Assembly (NCBI GenBank): GCA_013823505.1
Contig: PNMH01000005.1
Span: forward strand, 1 to 64,000
Direction of reading: 5' to 3'
Source of the DNA: Polaromonas sp.
GTDB taxonomy: Bacteria > Pseudomonadota > Gammaproteobacteria > Burkholderiales > Burkholderiaceae
DNA: 64,000 nucleotides
Part shown: positions 20,148 through 30,716 of the stretch, in pieces
Position numbering within the stretch: position 1 is the stretch's first letter
Layout of the letters: each line of letters starts with the position of its first letter
Position numbers and translations under genes: made by a program
The notes under the pieces: model-generated
Told to the model about the DNA's origin: nothing
Database searches by the model: none
The model's input: the letters and a program-made list of their open reading frames with translations, nothing else

Positions 20148-21192
20148 TCGCGGTGCACTGACCATCAAGCGCCTGGACAGCACCCAACCCGACCAGGTCG
20201 CCCGATGGGAAGCCTTCGTGGCAGCGTGCCCTAAGGCGACCTTTTTTCACCGCGCTGGTTGGCAAACCGTCATCCGCGACGTGTTCCGCCACCCCACGTA
20301 CTTTCTCTTTGCCGAGCAGGACGGCGACATTCTGGGCGTGCTCCCGCTGGCCCACGTCAACAGCCGGCTTTTCGGTAATGCACTCACCGGCTTGCCGTTC
20401 GCGGTTTACGGCGGCGTCGCCACCGAGTCGGAGCTTGCTGCCACCTCGCTCGAAGCCGAAGCCCAACGCCTGGCTGTCGAGCTGGGCACCGACCACCTGG
20501 AGCTGCGCCACACCGAGCGCCGGCACACCGACTGGCCGGTGCAGGAGCTCTACGTCACCTTCCGCAAGGCCATCCTGCCCAAGGAAGAGGACAACATGCT
20601 CGCCATTCCGCGCAAGCAGCGCGCCATGGTGCGCAAGGGCATCAAGAACGGGCTCACCTCGCAGATCGATGCGAACGTTGACCGTTTCTTTGCGCTCTAC
20701 GCCGACAACGTGCACCGCCATGGCACGCCTGCGTTTTCCAAGCGTTATTTCCAGACCCTGCTCAAGACCTTTGGCAGCGACTGCGAAGTGCTTACCGTGA
20801 GTTCGGCCGAGGGCCGGCCGCTGTCCAGCGTGCTCAGCTTCTACTTTCGCGACGAGGTGCTGCCTTACTACGCGGGCGATGACGAAGCCGCGCGCGACCT
20901 CGCCGCCAACGACTTCAAATACTGGGAACTCATGCGCATGGCCTGCGCGCGCGGGCTCAAGGTGTTCGACTACGGCCGCAGCAAAGAGGGCACTGGCCCC
21001 TACGCGTTCAAGCGCAACTGGGGATTCGAGCCCACGCCACTGCACTATGAATACCGCCTCTACAAACGAGAGAGCATTCCGCAGAACAACCCGGCCAATG
21101 CCAAATACAAGCTGCTGATCGCCACCTGGCGGCGCATGCCGCTGGGCCTGGCCAACTGGCTGGGTCCCCACATCGTGCGCAACCTCGGCTGA
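20140..21192 (+). CDS. FemAB-family XrtA-associated transferase
   Basis: A 350-residue GNAT-fold protein of the FemAB/BioF2 type found in PEP-CTERM loci (TIGR03019). Conserved blocks are FFHRAGWQTV, RKQRAMVRKG and FDYGRSKEGTGPYAFKRNWGF. It probably transfers an aminoacyl or acyl group to the amino sugars exposed by the deacetylase. The frame opens with TTG at 20140, which overlaps the preceding stop; no in-frame ATG or GTG lies near, so a TTG start is likely. Confidence 0.88.
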   Translation: MSDRGALTIKRLDSTQPDQVARWEAFVAACPKATFFHRAGWQTVIRDVFRHPTYFLFAEQDGDILGVLPLAHVNSRLFGNALTGLPFAVYGGVATESELAATSLEAEAQRLAVELGTDHLELRHTERRHTDWPVQELYVTFRKAILPKEEDNMLAIPRKQRAMVRKGIKNGLTSQIDANVDRFFALYADNVHRHGTPAFSKRYFQTLLKTFGSDCEVLTVSSAEGRPLSSVLSFYFRDEVLPYYAGDDEAARDLAANDFKYWELMRMACARGLKVFDYGRSKEGTGPYAFKRNWGFEPTPLHYEYRLYKRESIPQNNPANAKYKLLIATWRRMPLGLANWLGPHIVRNLG

Positions 21193-21202
21193 GCAGGCAC
21201 CC

Positions 21203-22447
21203 ATGGCCAACCTGCTCTACCTCGTGCACCGCTTGCCGTACCCTCCCAACAAGGGCGACAAGGTGCGCTCGTACCACCTGCTGCGCCACCTGCTGCAGCG
21301 CCACCGCGTGTTTCTGGGCACCTTCATCGACGACCCGGACGACGAGCAACACCTGCCCACGCTGCGCGCCTTGTGCCCCGATCTGCACGTTGAGCGCCTG
21401 GCACCTCGCACCGCCAAGATCAAGAGCCTCACCGGTCTGCTGACCGGCGAAGCCCTGACGTTGGCCTACTACCGCAGCGCGGGCATGCAGCGGTGGGTAC
21501 GTGAAACCGCGGCTTCGCACGATCTGCAAGCCAGCGTGGTTTTCTCGTCAGCCATGGCGCAGTACGCACAACCCTTGCTGCCGCAGGTGCCCATGCTGGT
21601 GGATTTTGTGGATGTGGATTCAGCCAAGTGGACGCAGTACGCGCCCGCGCACCGCTGGCCACTCTCCATGGTGTACCGCCGAGAAGGCCGACGTTTGCTC
21701 GCTTACGAACGTGCAGTGGCCGCGCAGGCGCGTCGCTCGTATTTCGTCACACCCAACGAGTCGGCGCTTTTTGTTTCGCAGGCCCCCGAGTCCCGCGACA
21801 AGGTGCAATCGCTCAGCAATGGGGTGGATGCCGATTTCTTCTCGCCCGACCCGCAGCGCCCCAATCCGTTTGCAGCGGGTGAACAGGCCGTGGTGTTCAC
21901 CGGCGCCATGGATTACTGGCCCAACATCGACGGTGTGAGCTGGTTCGTGGCTGACATGCTGCCGCGCTTGCGCGCCCACTGGCCGCGCGCGCGTTTCTAC
22001 ATCGTCGGGCGCAGCCCGTCGGCTCAGGTGCAGGCGCTGGCGAGTGAGCACGTGGTGGTCACCGGTACTGTGCCCGACGTGCGACCCTTCCTGCAACACG
22101 CCGCCGCTGTGGTGGCGCCACTGCGCGTGGCCCGTGGCATCCAAAACAAGATCCTGGAGGCCATGGCCATGCGCAAGGCCGTGGTCACGGTCAACAGCTG
22201 TGCCGACGCGATCGGTGCGACCGCAGAGCAGGGGCTGTTGCGAGCCGAGTCGCCCGACGAGTTTGTGCAGGCGCTGGCCCCCTTGATGGACCATCCCGGC
22301 CATGCGACTGAACTGGGCTTGCGTGCGCGTGCGTTTGTGGAGCAGGGCTTCAGCTGGCAGGCGCACTTGAGCGGCATTGACGCCTGGCTGAGTCCGTTGC
22401 AGACGAAAGACACCGTCAACCCACCAAAGGCCGCCATCCATGTCTGA
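21203..22447 (+). CDS. XrtA-system glycosyltransferase, TIGR03087 type
   Basis: A 414-residue GT4-like glycosyltransferase (family often called Stp1). The N-terminal part has LVHRLPYPPNKGDKVRSYH, the donor-binding half has VVFTGAMDYWPNIDGVSWF, and the EX7E-like region is VAPLRVARGIQNKILEAMA. It adds a sugar during repeat-unit assembly at the inner membrane. It starts 10 bases after the FemAB gene and its end overlaps the exosortase start by eight bases. Confidence 0.9.
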   Translation: MANLLYLVHRLPYPPNKGDKVRSYHLLRHLLQRHRVFLGTFIDDPDDEQHLPTLRALCPDLHVERLAPRTAKIKSLTGLLTGEALTLAYYRSAGMQRWVRETAASHDLQASVVFSSAMAQYAQPLLPQVPMLVDFVDVDSAKWTQYAPAHRWPLSMVYRREGRRLLAYERAVAAQARRSYFVTPNESALFVSQAPESRDKVQSLSNGVDADFFSPDPQRPNPFAAGEQAVVFTGAMDYWPNIDGVSWFVADMLPRLRAHWPRARFYIVGRSPSAQVQALASEHVVVTGTVPDVRPFLQHAAAVVAPLRVARGIQNKILEAMAMRKAVVTVNSCADAIGATAEQGLLRAESPDEFVQALAPLMDHPGHATELGLRARAFVEQGFSWQAHLSGIDAWLSPLQTKDTVNPPKAAIHV

Positions 22448-24029
22448 CGTTGCCTCCATCTCAGCCCGCACGCCCGCCCACTGGCGCCTGCCGCTGGCGT
22501 CGCTGGTGCTGTTGCTGCTGGCCATCCTCGTGTTGCACGCTCACACGGTGGTGGGCATGGTTACCATCTGGTCCCGCTCGGACACCTACGCCCATGGCTT
22601 CGTGGTGCCCGTCATCTCGCTCTGGCTGATCTGGCGCATCCGCCATACACTCGCCGCGCTGGTGCCCAAGCCCAGCCCGCTGGCCTGCCTCATGCTGCTG
22701 GGTGCTGCGGGCTTCTGGCTTGCAGGCGACCTGGTGGCCGTGAACGCGGCCACCCAGCTCGCACTGGTCATGTTGCTGGTGCTGGCCGTGCCTGCGGTGC
22801 TGGGCTGGCCATTGGCTCTGGCCATGGCGTTCCCGCTGGGCTTTCTGTTTTTTGCCGTGCCCATCGGCGACTTCATGCTGCCGTATTTCATGGAGTGGAC
22901 GGCCGACTTCACCGTGCTGGCGCTGCGCATCAGCGGCATACCAGTCTATCGCGAAGGCCTGCAATTCATCATCCCTTCGGGCGCGTGGTCGGTGGTGGAG
23001 GCCTGCAGCGGCATCCGCTACATGATCGCTTCGGTCACGGTGGGCTGCCTGTTCGCCTACCTCAGCTACAGCAGCCTGAAGAAGCGCCTCATCTTTGTGG
23101 GCGTGGCCATTCTGGTGCCGCTGGTGGCGAACTGGTTGCGCGCTTACATGATCGTGATGATCGGTCACCTCTCGGGCAACGAGCTGGCCACCGGCGTGGA
23201 CCACCTCATCTACGGCTGGGTGTTTTTCGGGGTGGTGATCCTCGCCATGTTGTTTGTGGGTGCGCGCTGGGCGGACGCCCCCGCGCCTGCGGCAGGGCCC
23301 GTGGCGTCGGCTGTTCCGTCCAACACCGCGGGAGTCGGGCGGTCCACCGCCATCACGGCTCTGGTGGCGCTGTTGATCGTCGCCTCGCCTCATGCGCTGG
23401 AGCGTCTGCTCGCACTCGGCACCCAGACCGGGTCGGTGGTCCTCAGCGCCCCAGCCGTGCAGGCACCTTGGCAGAAAGCCGCCAACCCGCCGAGCGACTG
23501 GGTGCCGGCCTTCCAGTTGCCGTTGGCGACCAGCCACAGCGGGTACGTCGGTCCGAAAGCGGAAAACGTGGGCGTACACCTGAGCTACTACCGCCAGCAA
23601 GACTATGAGCGCAAGCTGGTCAGCTCGCAGAACATGCTGGTCGTCCACGACGACAAGCAGTGGGCGCAAGTGGCCGGCGGCAGCGATACCACCGAGTTGG
23701 CCGGCCAGCCGCTCACGGTGGCTGCTGCCACGCTGCGCAACCAGGCCGGTGGTCTGGCGGCGAACAGCCAGCGCCTGCAGGTCTGGCGCTTCTATTGGGT
23801 CAACAACCGCTTCACGGCCAGCGACGCACTGGCCAAAATACAGGGCGCCTTGAGCCGGATCACCGGGCAGGGCGACGATGGAGCCATTTTGGTCATCTAC
23901 ACCCCGCTCGACCCGCAGTTGAACGATGCCGACGCACGCGCGGCTGCCACCGCTGTGCTGCGGAGTTTCATGCAGAGCCAGGGCGGCGCCATCGAAGCCG
24001 CCTTGAAGACCACCCGGGGGGCGAACTGA
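22440..24029 (+). CDS. xrtA: Exosortase A fused to EpsI domain
   Basis: A 529-residue polytopic membrane protein. The N-terminal about 290 residues are exosortase A, with the active-site cysteine C189 in VEACSGIRYM, the conserved arginine R234 in NWLRAYM and histidine H255 in GVDHLIYGW (H243 lies nearby). The C-terminal about 200 residues form an EpsI/DUF3485 domain in the periplasm, as is usual for XrtA. Exosortase cleaves the C-terminal sorting tail of PEP-CTERM proteins and is thought to attach them to the cell-surface polysaccharide. None of its substrates is encoded in this window. Confidence 0.95.
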   Translation: MSDVASISARTPAHWRLPLASLVLLLLAILVLHAHTVVGMVTIWSRSDTYAHGFVVPVISLWLIWRIRHTLAALVPKPSPLACLMLLGAAGFWLAGDLVAVNAATQLALVMLLVLAVPAVLGWPLALAMAFPLGFLFFAVPIGDFMLPYFMEWTADFTVLALRISGIPVYREGLQFIIPSGAWSVVEACSGIRYMIASVTVGCLFAYLSYSSLKKRLIFVGVAILVPLVANWLRAYMIVMIGHLSGNELATGVDHLIYGWVFFGVVILAMLFVGARWADAPAPAAGPVASAVPSNTAGVGRSTAITALVALLIVASPHALERLLALGTQTGSVVLSAPAVQAPWQKAANPPSDWVPAFQLPLATSHSGYVGPKAENVGVHLSYYRQQDYERKLVSSQNMLVVHDDKQWAQVAGGSDTTELAGQPLTVAAATLRNQAGGLAANSQRLQVWRFYWVNNRFTASDALAKIQGALSRITGQGDDGAILVIYTPLDPQLNDADARAAATAVLRSFMQSQGGAIEAALKTTRGAN

Positions 24030-25976
24030 ATGTGCGGCATCTCCGGCTTGTTTGACACGCAGGGCCAGCGCGGGTTTGACCGCGCGCTGGCCGCGCGCAT
24101 CAACAACATTCAGGCCCACCGCGGACCCGACGAAGACGATCTGCATTTCGAGCCCGGCCTGGCCCTGGGCCATCGTCGTCTGTCGGTGATCGACCTCGCC
24201 ACTGGCCAGCAGCCGTTGTTCAACGAAGACGGCAGCGTGGGCATCGTCTTCAACGGCGAGATCTACAACTTTCAAGAGCTTGTGCCCGAGCTTCAGGCCC
24301 TGGGCCACACCTTCAAGACGCGCAGCGACACCGAGGTGATCGTGCACGCCTGGGAGGCCTGGGGTCCCGAGTGTGTGCACCGGCTGCGAGGCATGTTCGC
24401 CTTTGCGCTGTGGGATCGCAACCAGCAAACCCTGTTCCTTGCTCGCGATCGCATGGGTGTGAAGCCCATGCACTACGCCTGGCTGCCCGACGGTACGTTT
24501 GTCTTCGGCTCCGAGCTCAAGGTGATCACGGCTCACCCCGGCTTCGTGCGCGACATCGACCCTCTGGCGGTGGAAGATTACTTTTCGTTCGGCTACGTGC
24601 CCGACCCACGTTGCATTTACCGCAACGCCCACAAATTGCCCGCTGCCCACACGCTCACCCTGCGCCGGGGCGATGCCAAACAGGCCCTGCCTGTGCCGTA
24701 CTGGGACGTGCACTTCACCAACGACAACCCGATCAGCCAGGCCGAAGCCGAAGCCGAGTTGCGCGATCGCGTGCGCGAATCGGTGAAACTGCGACTGATC
24801 GCCGACGTGCCGCTGGGTGCTTTTCTCTCGGGCGGCGTCGATTCGAGCGCCGTGGTGGCCACCATGGCTGGGCTGTCCACCACACCGGTGCACACCTGCG
24901 CCATTGGTTTTGACGATCCACGCTTCAACGAGTCCGCATTCGCCCAGCAGGTGGCCGACCGTTACCAGACCGACCACCGCCTCGAAGTGGTGAAAAGCGA
25001 CGACTTCGACCTCATCGACACCCTGGCCTGGCTCTACGACGAACCCTACGCCGACAGCTCCGCCATCCCCACCTACCGTGTGTGCCAGATGGCGCGCAAA
25101 CACGTGACCGTGGCGCTCTCGGGTGACGGCGGCGACGAGAGCCTGGGTGGCTACCGGCGTTACCGCATGCACCTGGGTGAGGAGAGCGTGCGCAGCCGCT
25201 TGCCTCACTCCCTGCGCGGCCCGCTGTTCGGCTCGCTCGGCCACCTCTACCCCAAGGCCGACTGGGCGCCGCGCATGTTCCGCGCCAAGACCACCTTCCA
25301 GGCCATGGCCATGGACTCGGTGCAGGCCTACCACCACAGCATGTCGCACCTGCGCGCCGACCAGCGGCAGCGCCTGTTCTCGCCAGCGTTTCAGAAACGC
25401 CTGGGCGGCTACAACTCGCTGGCCGTGTTCCGCGACCACGCCCAGCGCGCCAACACCGATGACCCGCTCGCGCTCATCCAGTACCTGGACTACAAGACCT
25501 GGCTGGTCGGCGACATCAACACCAAGGTCGACCGCGCCAGCATGGCGCACTCGCTCGAAGTGCGTGAGCCGCTCATGGACCACCAGCTGATTGAATGGCT
25601 GGCCACGCTGCCCAGCAGCCTCAAGATCAACGCGGGTGAAGGCAAATTCGTTTTCAAGAAGGCTTTCGAGCCGCTGCTGCCCCACGACATCCTGTACCGC
25701 TCCAAGATGGGCTTCTCGGTGCCGCTGGCCAGCTGGCTGCGCGGGCCGCTCACCGAGCGCATGCGCGAGTCGGTGTTGAGCCCTCGCATGCTGGACTCGG
25801 GCTACTTCAACGCCGAGACCCTGCGCACGCTGATCGACCAGCACCTGAGCCGACAGTTCGACCACTCGACTGCGCTGTGGATGTTGATCATGTTTGATGC
25901 GTTTCTGCGCCAGGCGCAGGCGCCTGTGCAGATGTCACCCGTCGCTGCCGCCCCGGCGATGGCCACACCCGCATGA
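24030..25976 (+). CDS. XrtA-system amidotransferase (asparagine synthase-like)
   Basis: A 648-residue class II glutamine amidotransferase of the AsnB family (TIGR03108). Processed Cys2 (MCGISG) is the glutaminase nucleophile; the synthetase half has the PP-loop LSGGVDSSA near residue 270. In EPS loci it is thought to amidate a carboxyl group, possibly of a uronic acid, rather than make free asparagine. The window also has WecC and Ugd, which would supply acidic sugars. The start directly follows the xrtA stop, and the stop overlaps the next start. Confidence 0.9.
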   Translation: MCGISGLFDTQGQRGFDRALAARINNIQAHRGPDEDDLHFEPGLALGHRRLSVIDLATGQQPLFNEDGSVGIVFNGEIYNFQELVPELQALGHTFKTRSDTEVIVHAWEAWGPECVHRLRGMFAFALWDRNQQTLFLARDRMGVKPMHYAWLPDGTFVFGSELKVITAHPGFVRDIDPLAVEDYFSFGYVPDPRCIYRNAHKLPAAHTLTLRRGDAKQALPVPYWDVHFTNDNPISQAEAEAELRDRVRESVKLRLIADVPLGAFLSGGVDSSAVVATMAGLSTTPVHTCAIGFDDPRFNESAFAQQVADRYQTDHRLEVVKSDDFDLIDTLAWLYDEPYADSSAIPTYRVCQMARKHVTVALSGDGGDESLGGYRRYRMHLGEESVRSRLPHSLRGPLFGSLGHLYPKADWAPRMFRAKTTFQAMAMDSVQAYHHSMSHLRADQRQRLFSPAFQKRLGGYNSLAVFRDHAQRANTDDPLALIQYLDYKTWLVGDINTKVDRASMAHSLEVREPLMDHQLIEWLATLPSSLKINAGEGKFVFKKAFEPLLPHDILYRSKMGFSVPLASWLRGPLTERMRESVLSPRMLDSGYFNAETLRTLIDQHLSRQFDHSTALWMLIMFDAFLRQAQAPVQMSPVAAAPAMATPA

Positions 25977-27157
25977 GCCCCACACCGCGCCGCCGGCGCA
26001 TCGTCCACGTGGTGTACAGCTTCTCCGTGGGCGGGCTCGAAAACGTCATCGTGCAGCTCATCAACCGCCTGCCCGCCGACCAGTTCGAACACGTGGTGCT
26101 CTCGCTCACCACCATCAGCGATTTCAGGAACCGCATCACCCAGCCCGGCGTGCGCTTCATCGAGCTGCACAAACAACCCGGCCACGCCATCCCCTTGTAT
26201 CCGCGCATCTACCAGCTGCTGCGCGAACTCAAGCCCGACGTGGTTCACACCTGCAACCTGGCCGCGCTGGAGATCACGCCACTGGCGTGGCTGGCGCGGG
26301 TGCCGCTGCGCATCCATGCCGAACACGGCTGGGACGCACACGACCCGCAAGGCCAGAACCCGCGCTACCAGCGCCTGCGAAAGCTCTACAAGCCTTTCGT
26401 GAGTCACTATGTCTCGGTGTCCAAAGACCTCGACGACTACCTGGCCCGAGCGATCGGTGTGCCGGCCAGCCGCCGCAGCCTGATCGCCAACGGCGTGGAC
26501 ACCGACACCTTTGCCCCACGTGTGGGCCCCGCTGCAGCCGTGCCGGGTTGCCCCTTTGTGCCTGGCCAACATTGGCTTGTGGGCACCGTGGGGCGCCTGC
26601 AAACCGTGAAGAACCAACCCTTGCTGGCCCGGGCTTTTGTGCGCTTGCTGCGTGCGCATCCCGAAATGGCCGAGCGCGCGCGGCTGGTGATCGTGGGTGA
26701 GGGGCCGCTGCGCAGAGAGATTGAAGGCATCCTCGCGCAAGCTGGTGCGTCTCATTTGGCGTGGGTGCCGGGCGGTCGTGGCGACATTCCTGAAGTCCTG
26801 CGCATGCTCGATTGTTTTGTGTTGCCTTCAGAAACCGAAGGAACCTCCTGTACGTTGCAGGAAGCCATGTCTTGCGGGCTTCTGTGTATCGCGACAGCGG
26901 TAGGAGGCACACCCGAACTGCTGGCGCATGGTCGCGCGGGCGTGTTGCTAGAGCCAGGCAATGTCGATGCGCTGACGAATGAGCTGGCGCGCTCCTATGC
27001 AAGCCTCGACGAGTCGCGGCACCTCGGTCACGTTGCGCGTGAGCTGGCCCTGTCCAGCTTCGGCATGGCTGGCATGGTTCGCCAATACCTTGAGGGCTTC
27101 AGTCTCGGTCGTGTCCAAGCTACTCACTCTTCCCATGCGAATCCTGCACGTCCTTGA
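25973..27157 (+). CDS. XrtA-system glycosyltransferase, TIGR03088 type
   Basis: A 394-residue GT4-type transferase (family Stp2). Typical blocks are VVYSFSVGGLENVI near the N-terminus, VGTVGRLQTVKNQPLL (donor domain) and LPSETEGTSCTLQEAMSCGL, an E-x7-E motif. It follows the amidotransferase gene by ATGA overlap and overlaps the next glycosyltransferase start by 23 bases. Confidence 0.9.
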   Translation: MSPTPRRRRIVHVVYSFSVGGLENVIVQLINRLPADQFEHVVLSLTTISDFRNRITQPGVRFIELHKQPGHAIPLYPRIYQLLRELKPDVVHTCNLAALEITPLAWLARVPLRIHAEHGWDAHDPQGQNPRYQRLRKLYKPFVSHYVSVSKDLDDYLARAIGVPASRRSLIANGVDTDTFAPRVGPAAAVPGCPFVPGQHWLVGTVGRLQTVKNQPLLARAFVRLLRAHPEMAERARLVIVGEGPLRREIEGILAQAGASHLAWVPGGRGDIPEVLRMLDCFVLPSETEGTSCTLQEAMSCGLLCIATAVGGTPELLAHGRAGVLLEPGNVDALTNELARSYASLDESRHLGHVARELALSSFGMAGMVRQYLEGFSLGRVQATHSSHANPARP

Positions 27158-28349
27158 TCATTCAATTCCGCTGCACAGCGGCTACACCTTCCGCACGGCC
27201 GCGTTGCTGCGGGAGCAGCGAGCATTGGGATGGGAGACGCACCACATCACCTCGCCCAAGCAGGGCAGGGTGTCGGTCGAACATGAGGAAATTGAAGGTC
27301 TTAGCTTTCACCGCACGCAGCCAACTGACGGCTTGTTCGGCCGTTTGCCGGTGGTGGGTGAATGGACCTTGATGCGCAAGCTCACCCAGCGCCTCGAACA
27401 CGTGGCTAACGAGATCCGGCCCGACCTCATCCATGCCCATTCGCCCCTGCTCAACGCTTTTCCCGCTTTGAGGGTGGGGCGTGCTCTGGGCATTCCAGTG
27501 GTCTACGAGATTCGTGCCTTTTGGGAAGACGCCGCCGTGGACCATGGCAGCACCCGCGAAGGTAGCCTGCGCTACCGGGCAACCCGCGCGTTGGAAACCC
27601 GCGCAATTCATCAGGCGGCCCATGTGTTCACCATTTGCGAGGGGCTCAGAGCCGACATTGTGGCCCGCGGGGTGCCCACGAGCAAAGTCACCGTGATCCC
27701 CAATGCGGTGAATGTGGAGGCATTCCAGTTGGCCCAACCCGCAGAGCCCGCCTTGCAACAGCAGTGGGGGCTGGAAGGTCGCACCGTCATCGGATTCATT
27801 GGATCGTTTTACGCCTACGAAGGGCTCGACCTGTTGGTGGACGCCATGCCCGCGTTGATCAAGGCCCGGCCCGACGCCTGTCTGCTGCTGGTGGGTGGCG
27901 GCCCGCAAGAGGCGAACCTCAAGGCGCAGGTGCAAGCGCTTGGACTTCAGGCACACGTGGTGTTCACTGGCCGGGTTCCCCACAAGGAAGTGAACCGCTA
28001 TTACGACCTCATTCATGTGCTTGCCTATCCCCGGCACTCCATGCGGCTCACTGAACTGGTGACGCCCTTGAAGCCGCTGGAGGCCATGGCGCAAGGCCAG
28101 CTGTTTGTGGCGTCTGACGTGGGCGGGCACCGCGAACTCGTGGAGCACCAGAAGACCGGCATCCTGTTCAAGGCCGACGATGCTGCGGCGCTTGCCAAGG
28201 CACTGCTCGATCTGTTGAACAACCCCGCCAGCTGGCCTGCGCTCAGAGCCAACGGCAGGTATTTCGTCGAGTCGGTCAGGAACTGGCGCAACAGCGTGGC
28301 CAACTACAAACCCGTTTACGAATCTCTTGCACGGAAAGAAGAAAAATGA
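27135..28349 (+). CDS. XrtA-associated glycosyltransferase, TIGR04063 type
   Basis: A 404-residue GT4-like transferase. It begins [20 protein letters not shown], which is characteristic of this exosortase-A-associated family. The donor domain has [17 protein letters not shown] and the acidic region [12 protein letters not shown]. The start at 27135 is chosen because it opens the conserved block, even though it lies inside the end of the previous gene. The stop overlaps the wecB start. Confidence 0.9.
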   Translation: MRILHVLDHSIPLHSGYTFRTAALLREQRALGWETHHITSPKQGRVSVEHEEIEGLSFHRTQPTDGLFGRLPVVGEWTLMRKLTQRLEHVANEIRPDLIHAHSPLLNAFPALRVGRALGIPVVYEIRAFWEDAAVDHGSTREGSLRYRATRALETRAIHQAAHVFTICEGLRADIVARGVPTSKVTVIPNAVNVEAFQLAQPAEPALQQQWGLEGRTVIGFIGSFYAYEGLDLLVDAMPALIKARPDACLLLVGGGPQEANLKAQVQALGLQAHVVFTGRVPHKEVNRYYDLIHVLAYPRHSMRLTELVTPLKPLEAMAQGQLFVASDVGGHRELVEHQKTGILFKADDAAALAKALLDLLNNPASWPALRANGRYFVESVRNWRNSVANYKPVYESLARKEEK

Positions 28350-29485
28350 AAGTCATGGTCGTCTTCGGCACCCGCCCCGAAGCCATCAAAATGGCGCCGC
28401 TGGTCAAGGGCCTGCAGGCCCGCGCCGGCGAGATTGAGACGGTGGTGTGCGTGACCGCACAACACCGTGAAATGCTGGACCAGGTGCTCAAGCTGTTCGA
28501 CATCGTGCCCGAGCACGACCTCAACGTCATGAAGCCGGGGCAGGACCTGTTCGACATCACCGGCAGCATCCTCGCTGGGCTCAAGCCCGTGCTGCTGCAG
28601 GAGAAGCCCGACCTGGTGCTGGTGCATGGCGACACCACCACCACACTGGCCGCGAGCCTGGCCGCGTACTACGCGCGGGTGCCCGTGGGCCATGTGGAAG
28701 CGGGTCTGCGGACTGGCAACAAACAGGCGCCATACCCCGAAGAGATGAACCGACGCCTCACTGGCGCCATCGCCGATCTGCACTTTGCGCCGACCAGCGC
28801 GGCCGAAGCCAACCTGCTGCGAGAAGGCGTGCCACCTGCAAGTATCCATGTGACGGGTAACACCGTCATAGACGCGCTGCTGGCCGTGGTGCACAAGCTG
28901 CGCAACGATGCCGAGGCACAAAAGATTTTGAAGGAGCGCTTTGCCTTCCTGAACCCGACGAAGCGGCTGATTCTCGTCACTGGGCATCGCCGCGAAAACT
29001 TTGGCGAAGGTTTTCAGAATATCTGCCAGGCGCTGGCCGATGTCGCTGCCGAGCACAGCGACGTGGAAGTCTTGTACCCAGTTCACCTGAACCCCAATGT
29101 GCGCAAGCCGGTGGCCGACATTCTGGCCGCCCGGAAGCTCGTCAATGTGCACCTCATCGACCCGGTGGACTACCTCCCTTTTGTGTACCTCATGGACCGG
29201 TCCTACCTCATCATCACCGACTCGGGTGGCGTGCAGGAAGAGGCGCCTTCGCTTGGCAAACCGGTGCTGGTGATGCGCGATACCACCGAACGGCCGGAGG
29301 CGGTGGATGCCGGCACGGTGCGGTTGGTGGGAACTTCGCGCGAGAAGATCGTGGATGAGACCCGCCGGCTGCTCACCGAGGAGGCCGAATACACCCGCAT
29401 GTCCCGGGCGCACAACCCCTATGGCGACGGCAAGTCCGTCGAACGAATCATTCAATCGATTTTCTCTTTGCAAGGAAAACAATAA
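28346..29485 (+). CDS. wecB: UDP-N-acetylglucosamine 2-epimerase (non-hydrolysing)
   Basis: A 379-residue epimerase that converts UDP-GlcNAc to UDP-ManNAc. Family signatures are [14 protein letters not shown] at the N-terminus, [11 protein letters not shown] in the middle and [17 protein letters not shown] in the C-terminal half. It directly precedes wecC, and the two together provide UDP-ManNAcA for the polymer. Length matches the family. Confidence 0.94.
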   Translation: MKVMVVFGTRPEAIKMAPLVKGLQARAGEIETVVCVTAQHREMLDQVLKLFDIVPEHDLNVMKPGQDLFDITGSILAGLKPVLLQEKPDLVLVHGDTTTTLAASLAAYYARVPVGHVEAGLRTGNKQAPYPEEMNRRLTGAIADLHFAPTSAAEANLLREGVPPASIHVTGNTVIDALLAVVHKLRNDAEAQKILKERFAFLNPTKRLILVTGHRRENFGEGFQNICQALADVAAEHSDVEVLYPVHLNPNVRKPVADILAARKLVNVHLIDPVDYLPFVYLMDRSYLIITDSGGVQEEAPSLGKPVLVMRDTTERPEAVDAGTVRLVGTSREKIVDETRRLLTEEAEYTRMSRAHNPYGDGKSVERIIQSIFSLQGKQ

Positions 29486-30706
29486 ATGGCACGCGAACTG
29501 CAAAAAATCATCGTCATGGGCCTGGGTTACATCGGCCTGCCTACCGCCTCCATGCTCGCCACCAAAGGCCACACCGTGCTGGGTGTGGACGTCAACGAGT
29601 CGGCGGTAAACACCATCAATTCGGGACGCATCCACATCATCGAGCCCGACCTCGACATCCTCGTGCGCTCCGCCGTGAACAGCGGCAACCTGCGCGCTTC
29701 CCTCACGCCGGAGGAGGGCGACACCTTCATCCTGGCCGTGCCCACGCCGTTCAAGGAAGAGGGTGGCAACCCCAAGGCGCCCGACCTCTCGTATGTGGAG
29801 GCCGCCACCCGCGCCATTGCGCCTTACCTGCGCGAAGACAACCTGGTCATTCTGGAATCCACATCGCCGGTGGGCACCACCGAGGTGATCGAGAACATCA
29901 TCTCGGAAATGAGGCCCGACCTTGCCGGCAAGATTCACACCGCCCATTGCCCCGAGCGCGTGCTGCCCGGTCACATCTTGCGCGAGCTGGTGGACAACGA
30001 CCGCATCATCGGCGGCACCACCAAGGCGGCTATTGCCAAGGCACGCACACTCTACAAGACCTTCTGTAACGGTGCGATTCTGGAAACCGACAGCCGCACT
30101 GCCGAGCTTTCCAAATTGGTGGAGAACTCGTTCCGCGACGTCAACATCGCGTTTGCCAACGAGCTGTCGGTCATCTGCGACAAGCTGGGCATCAGCGTGT
30201 GGGAAACCATCTCGCTGGCCAACCGCCATCCACGCGTGAACATCTTGCAGCCTGGTCCTGGCGTGGGTGGCCACTGCATTGCGGTGGACCCTTGGTTCAT
30301 TGTTTCGAGCGCACCTGACGAATCGCGGCTGATCCGCACTGCCCGCGAAGTGAACGATGCCAAACCCCACTGGGTCATTGAAAAAGTGCGAGCCAAGGCC
30401 GAACGGTTCAAAGACCCGGTCATTGGTTGCCTGGGCCTCACTTTCAAGGCCAACATTGACGACCTGCGCGAGTCTCCGTCGATGGACATCGTGAAACTGT
30501 TGCTCAAGTCAGGCATCGGCACCGTGATGGCTTGCGACCCCAATGTCAGCAAAGACAAGGCGCCATTCCCGCTGCACGATCTGAAAGACGTTCTGAAAAA
30601 AGCCGACATTCTGCTGCTGCTGGTTGATCACCACGAATTCACCGACATCGATCCGCAAGTGATCAAGGACAAAGTGGTCATCGACACCAAGGGCGTATTG
30701 CGCTGA
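29486..30706 (+). CDS. wecC: UDP-N-acetyl-D-mannosamine dehydrogenase
   Basis: A 406-residue UDP-sugar dehydrogenase. NAD-binding motif GLGYIGLP starts at residue 11, the catalytic cysteine is C264 in GVGGHCIAVDPW, and the C-terminal domain begins near CLGLTFKANIDDLRESPS. The GGHCIAVDPW form is typical of WecC rather than UDP-glucose dehydrogenases, which carry GGSCFPKD (compare ugd further on). It oxidises UDP-ManNAc to UDP-ManNAcA. It starts right after the wecB stop. Confidence 0.94.
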   Translation: MARELQKIIVMGLGYIGLPTASMLATKGHTVLGVDVNESAVNTINSGRIHIIEPDLDILVRSAVNSGNLRASLTPEEGDTFILAVPTPFKEEGGNPKAPDLSYVEAATRAIAPYLREDNLVILESTSPVGTTEVIENIISEMRPDLAGKIHTAHCPERVLPGHILRELVDNDRIIGGTTKAAIAKARTLYKTFCNGAILETDSRTAELSKLVENSFRDVNIAFANELSVICDKLGISVWETISLANRHPRVNILQPGPGVGGHCIAVDPWFIVSSAPDESRLIRTAREVNDAKPHWVIEKVRAKAERFKDPVIGCLGLTFKANIDDLRESPSMDIVKLLLKSGIGTVMACDPNVSKDKAPFPLHDLKDVLKKADILLLLVDHHEFTDIDPQVIKDKVVIDTKGVLR

Positions 30707-30716
30707 TTCGGTTCGC

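Noticed and set aside
22461..25865. A 1134-codon open frame on the - strand across xrtA and the amidotransferase gene
   Set aside because: It is His/Gln/Val-rich low-complexity antisense of two well-supported genes, a common effect of high-GC codon use. The same holds for other long antisense frames, for example 760-2871 and 2571-4712.
24030..25976. The AsnB-like gene considered as ordinary asparagine synthetase
   Set aside because: Position between xrtA and XrtA-type glycosyltransferases and the sequence match the exosortase-associated subgroup, so a biosynthetic housekeeping role is less likely.
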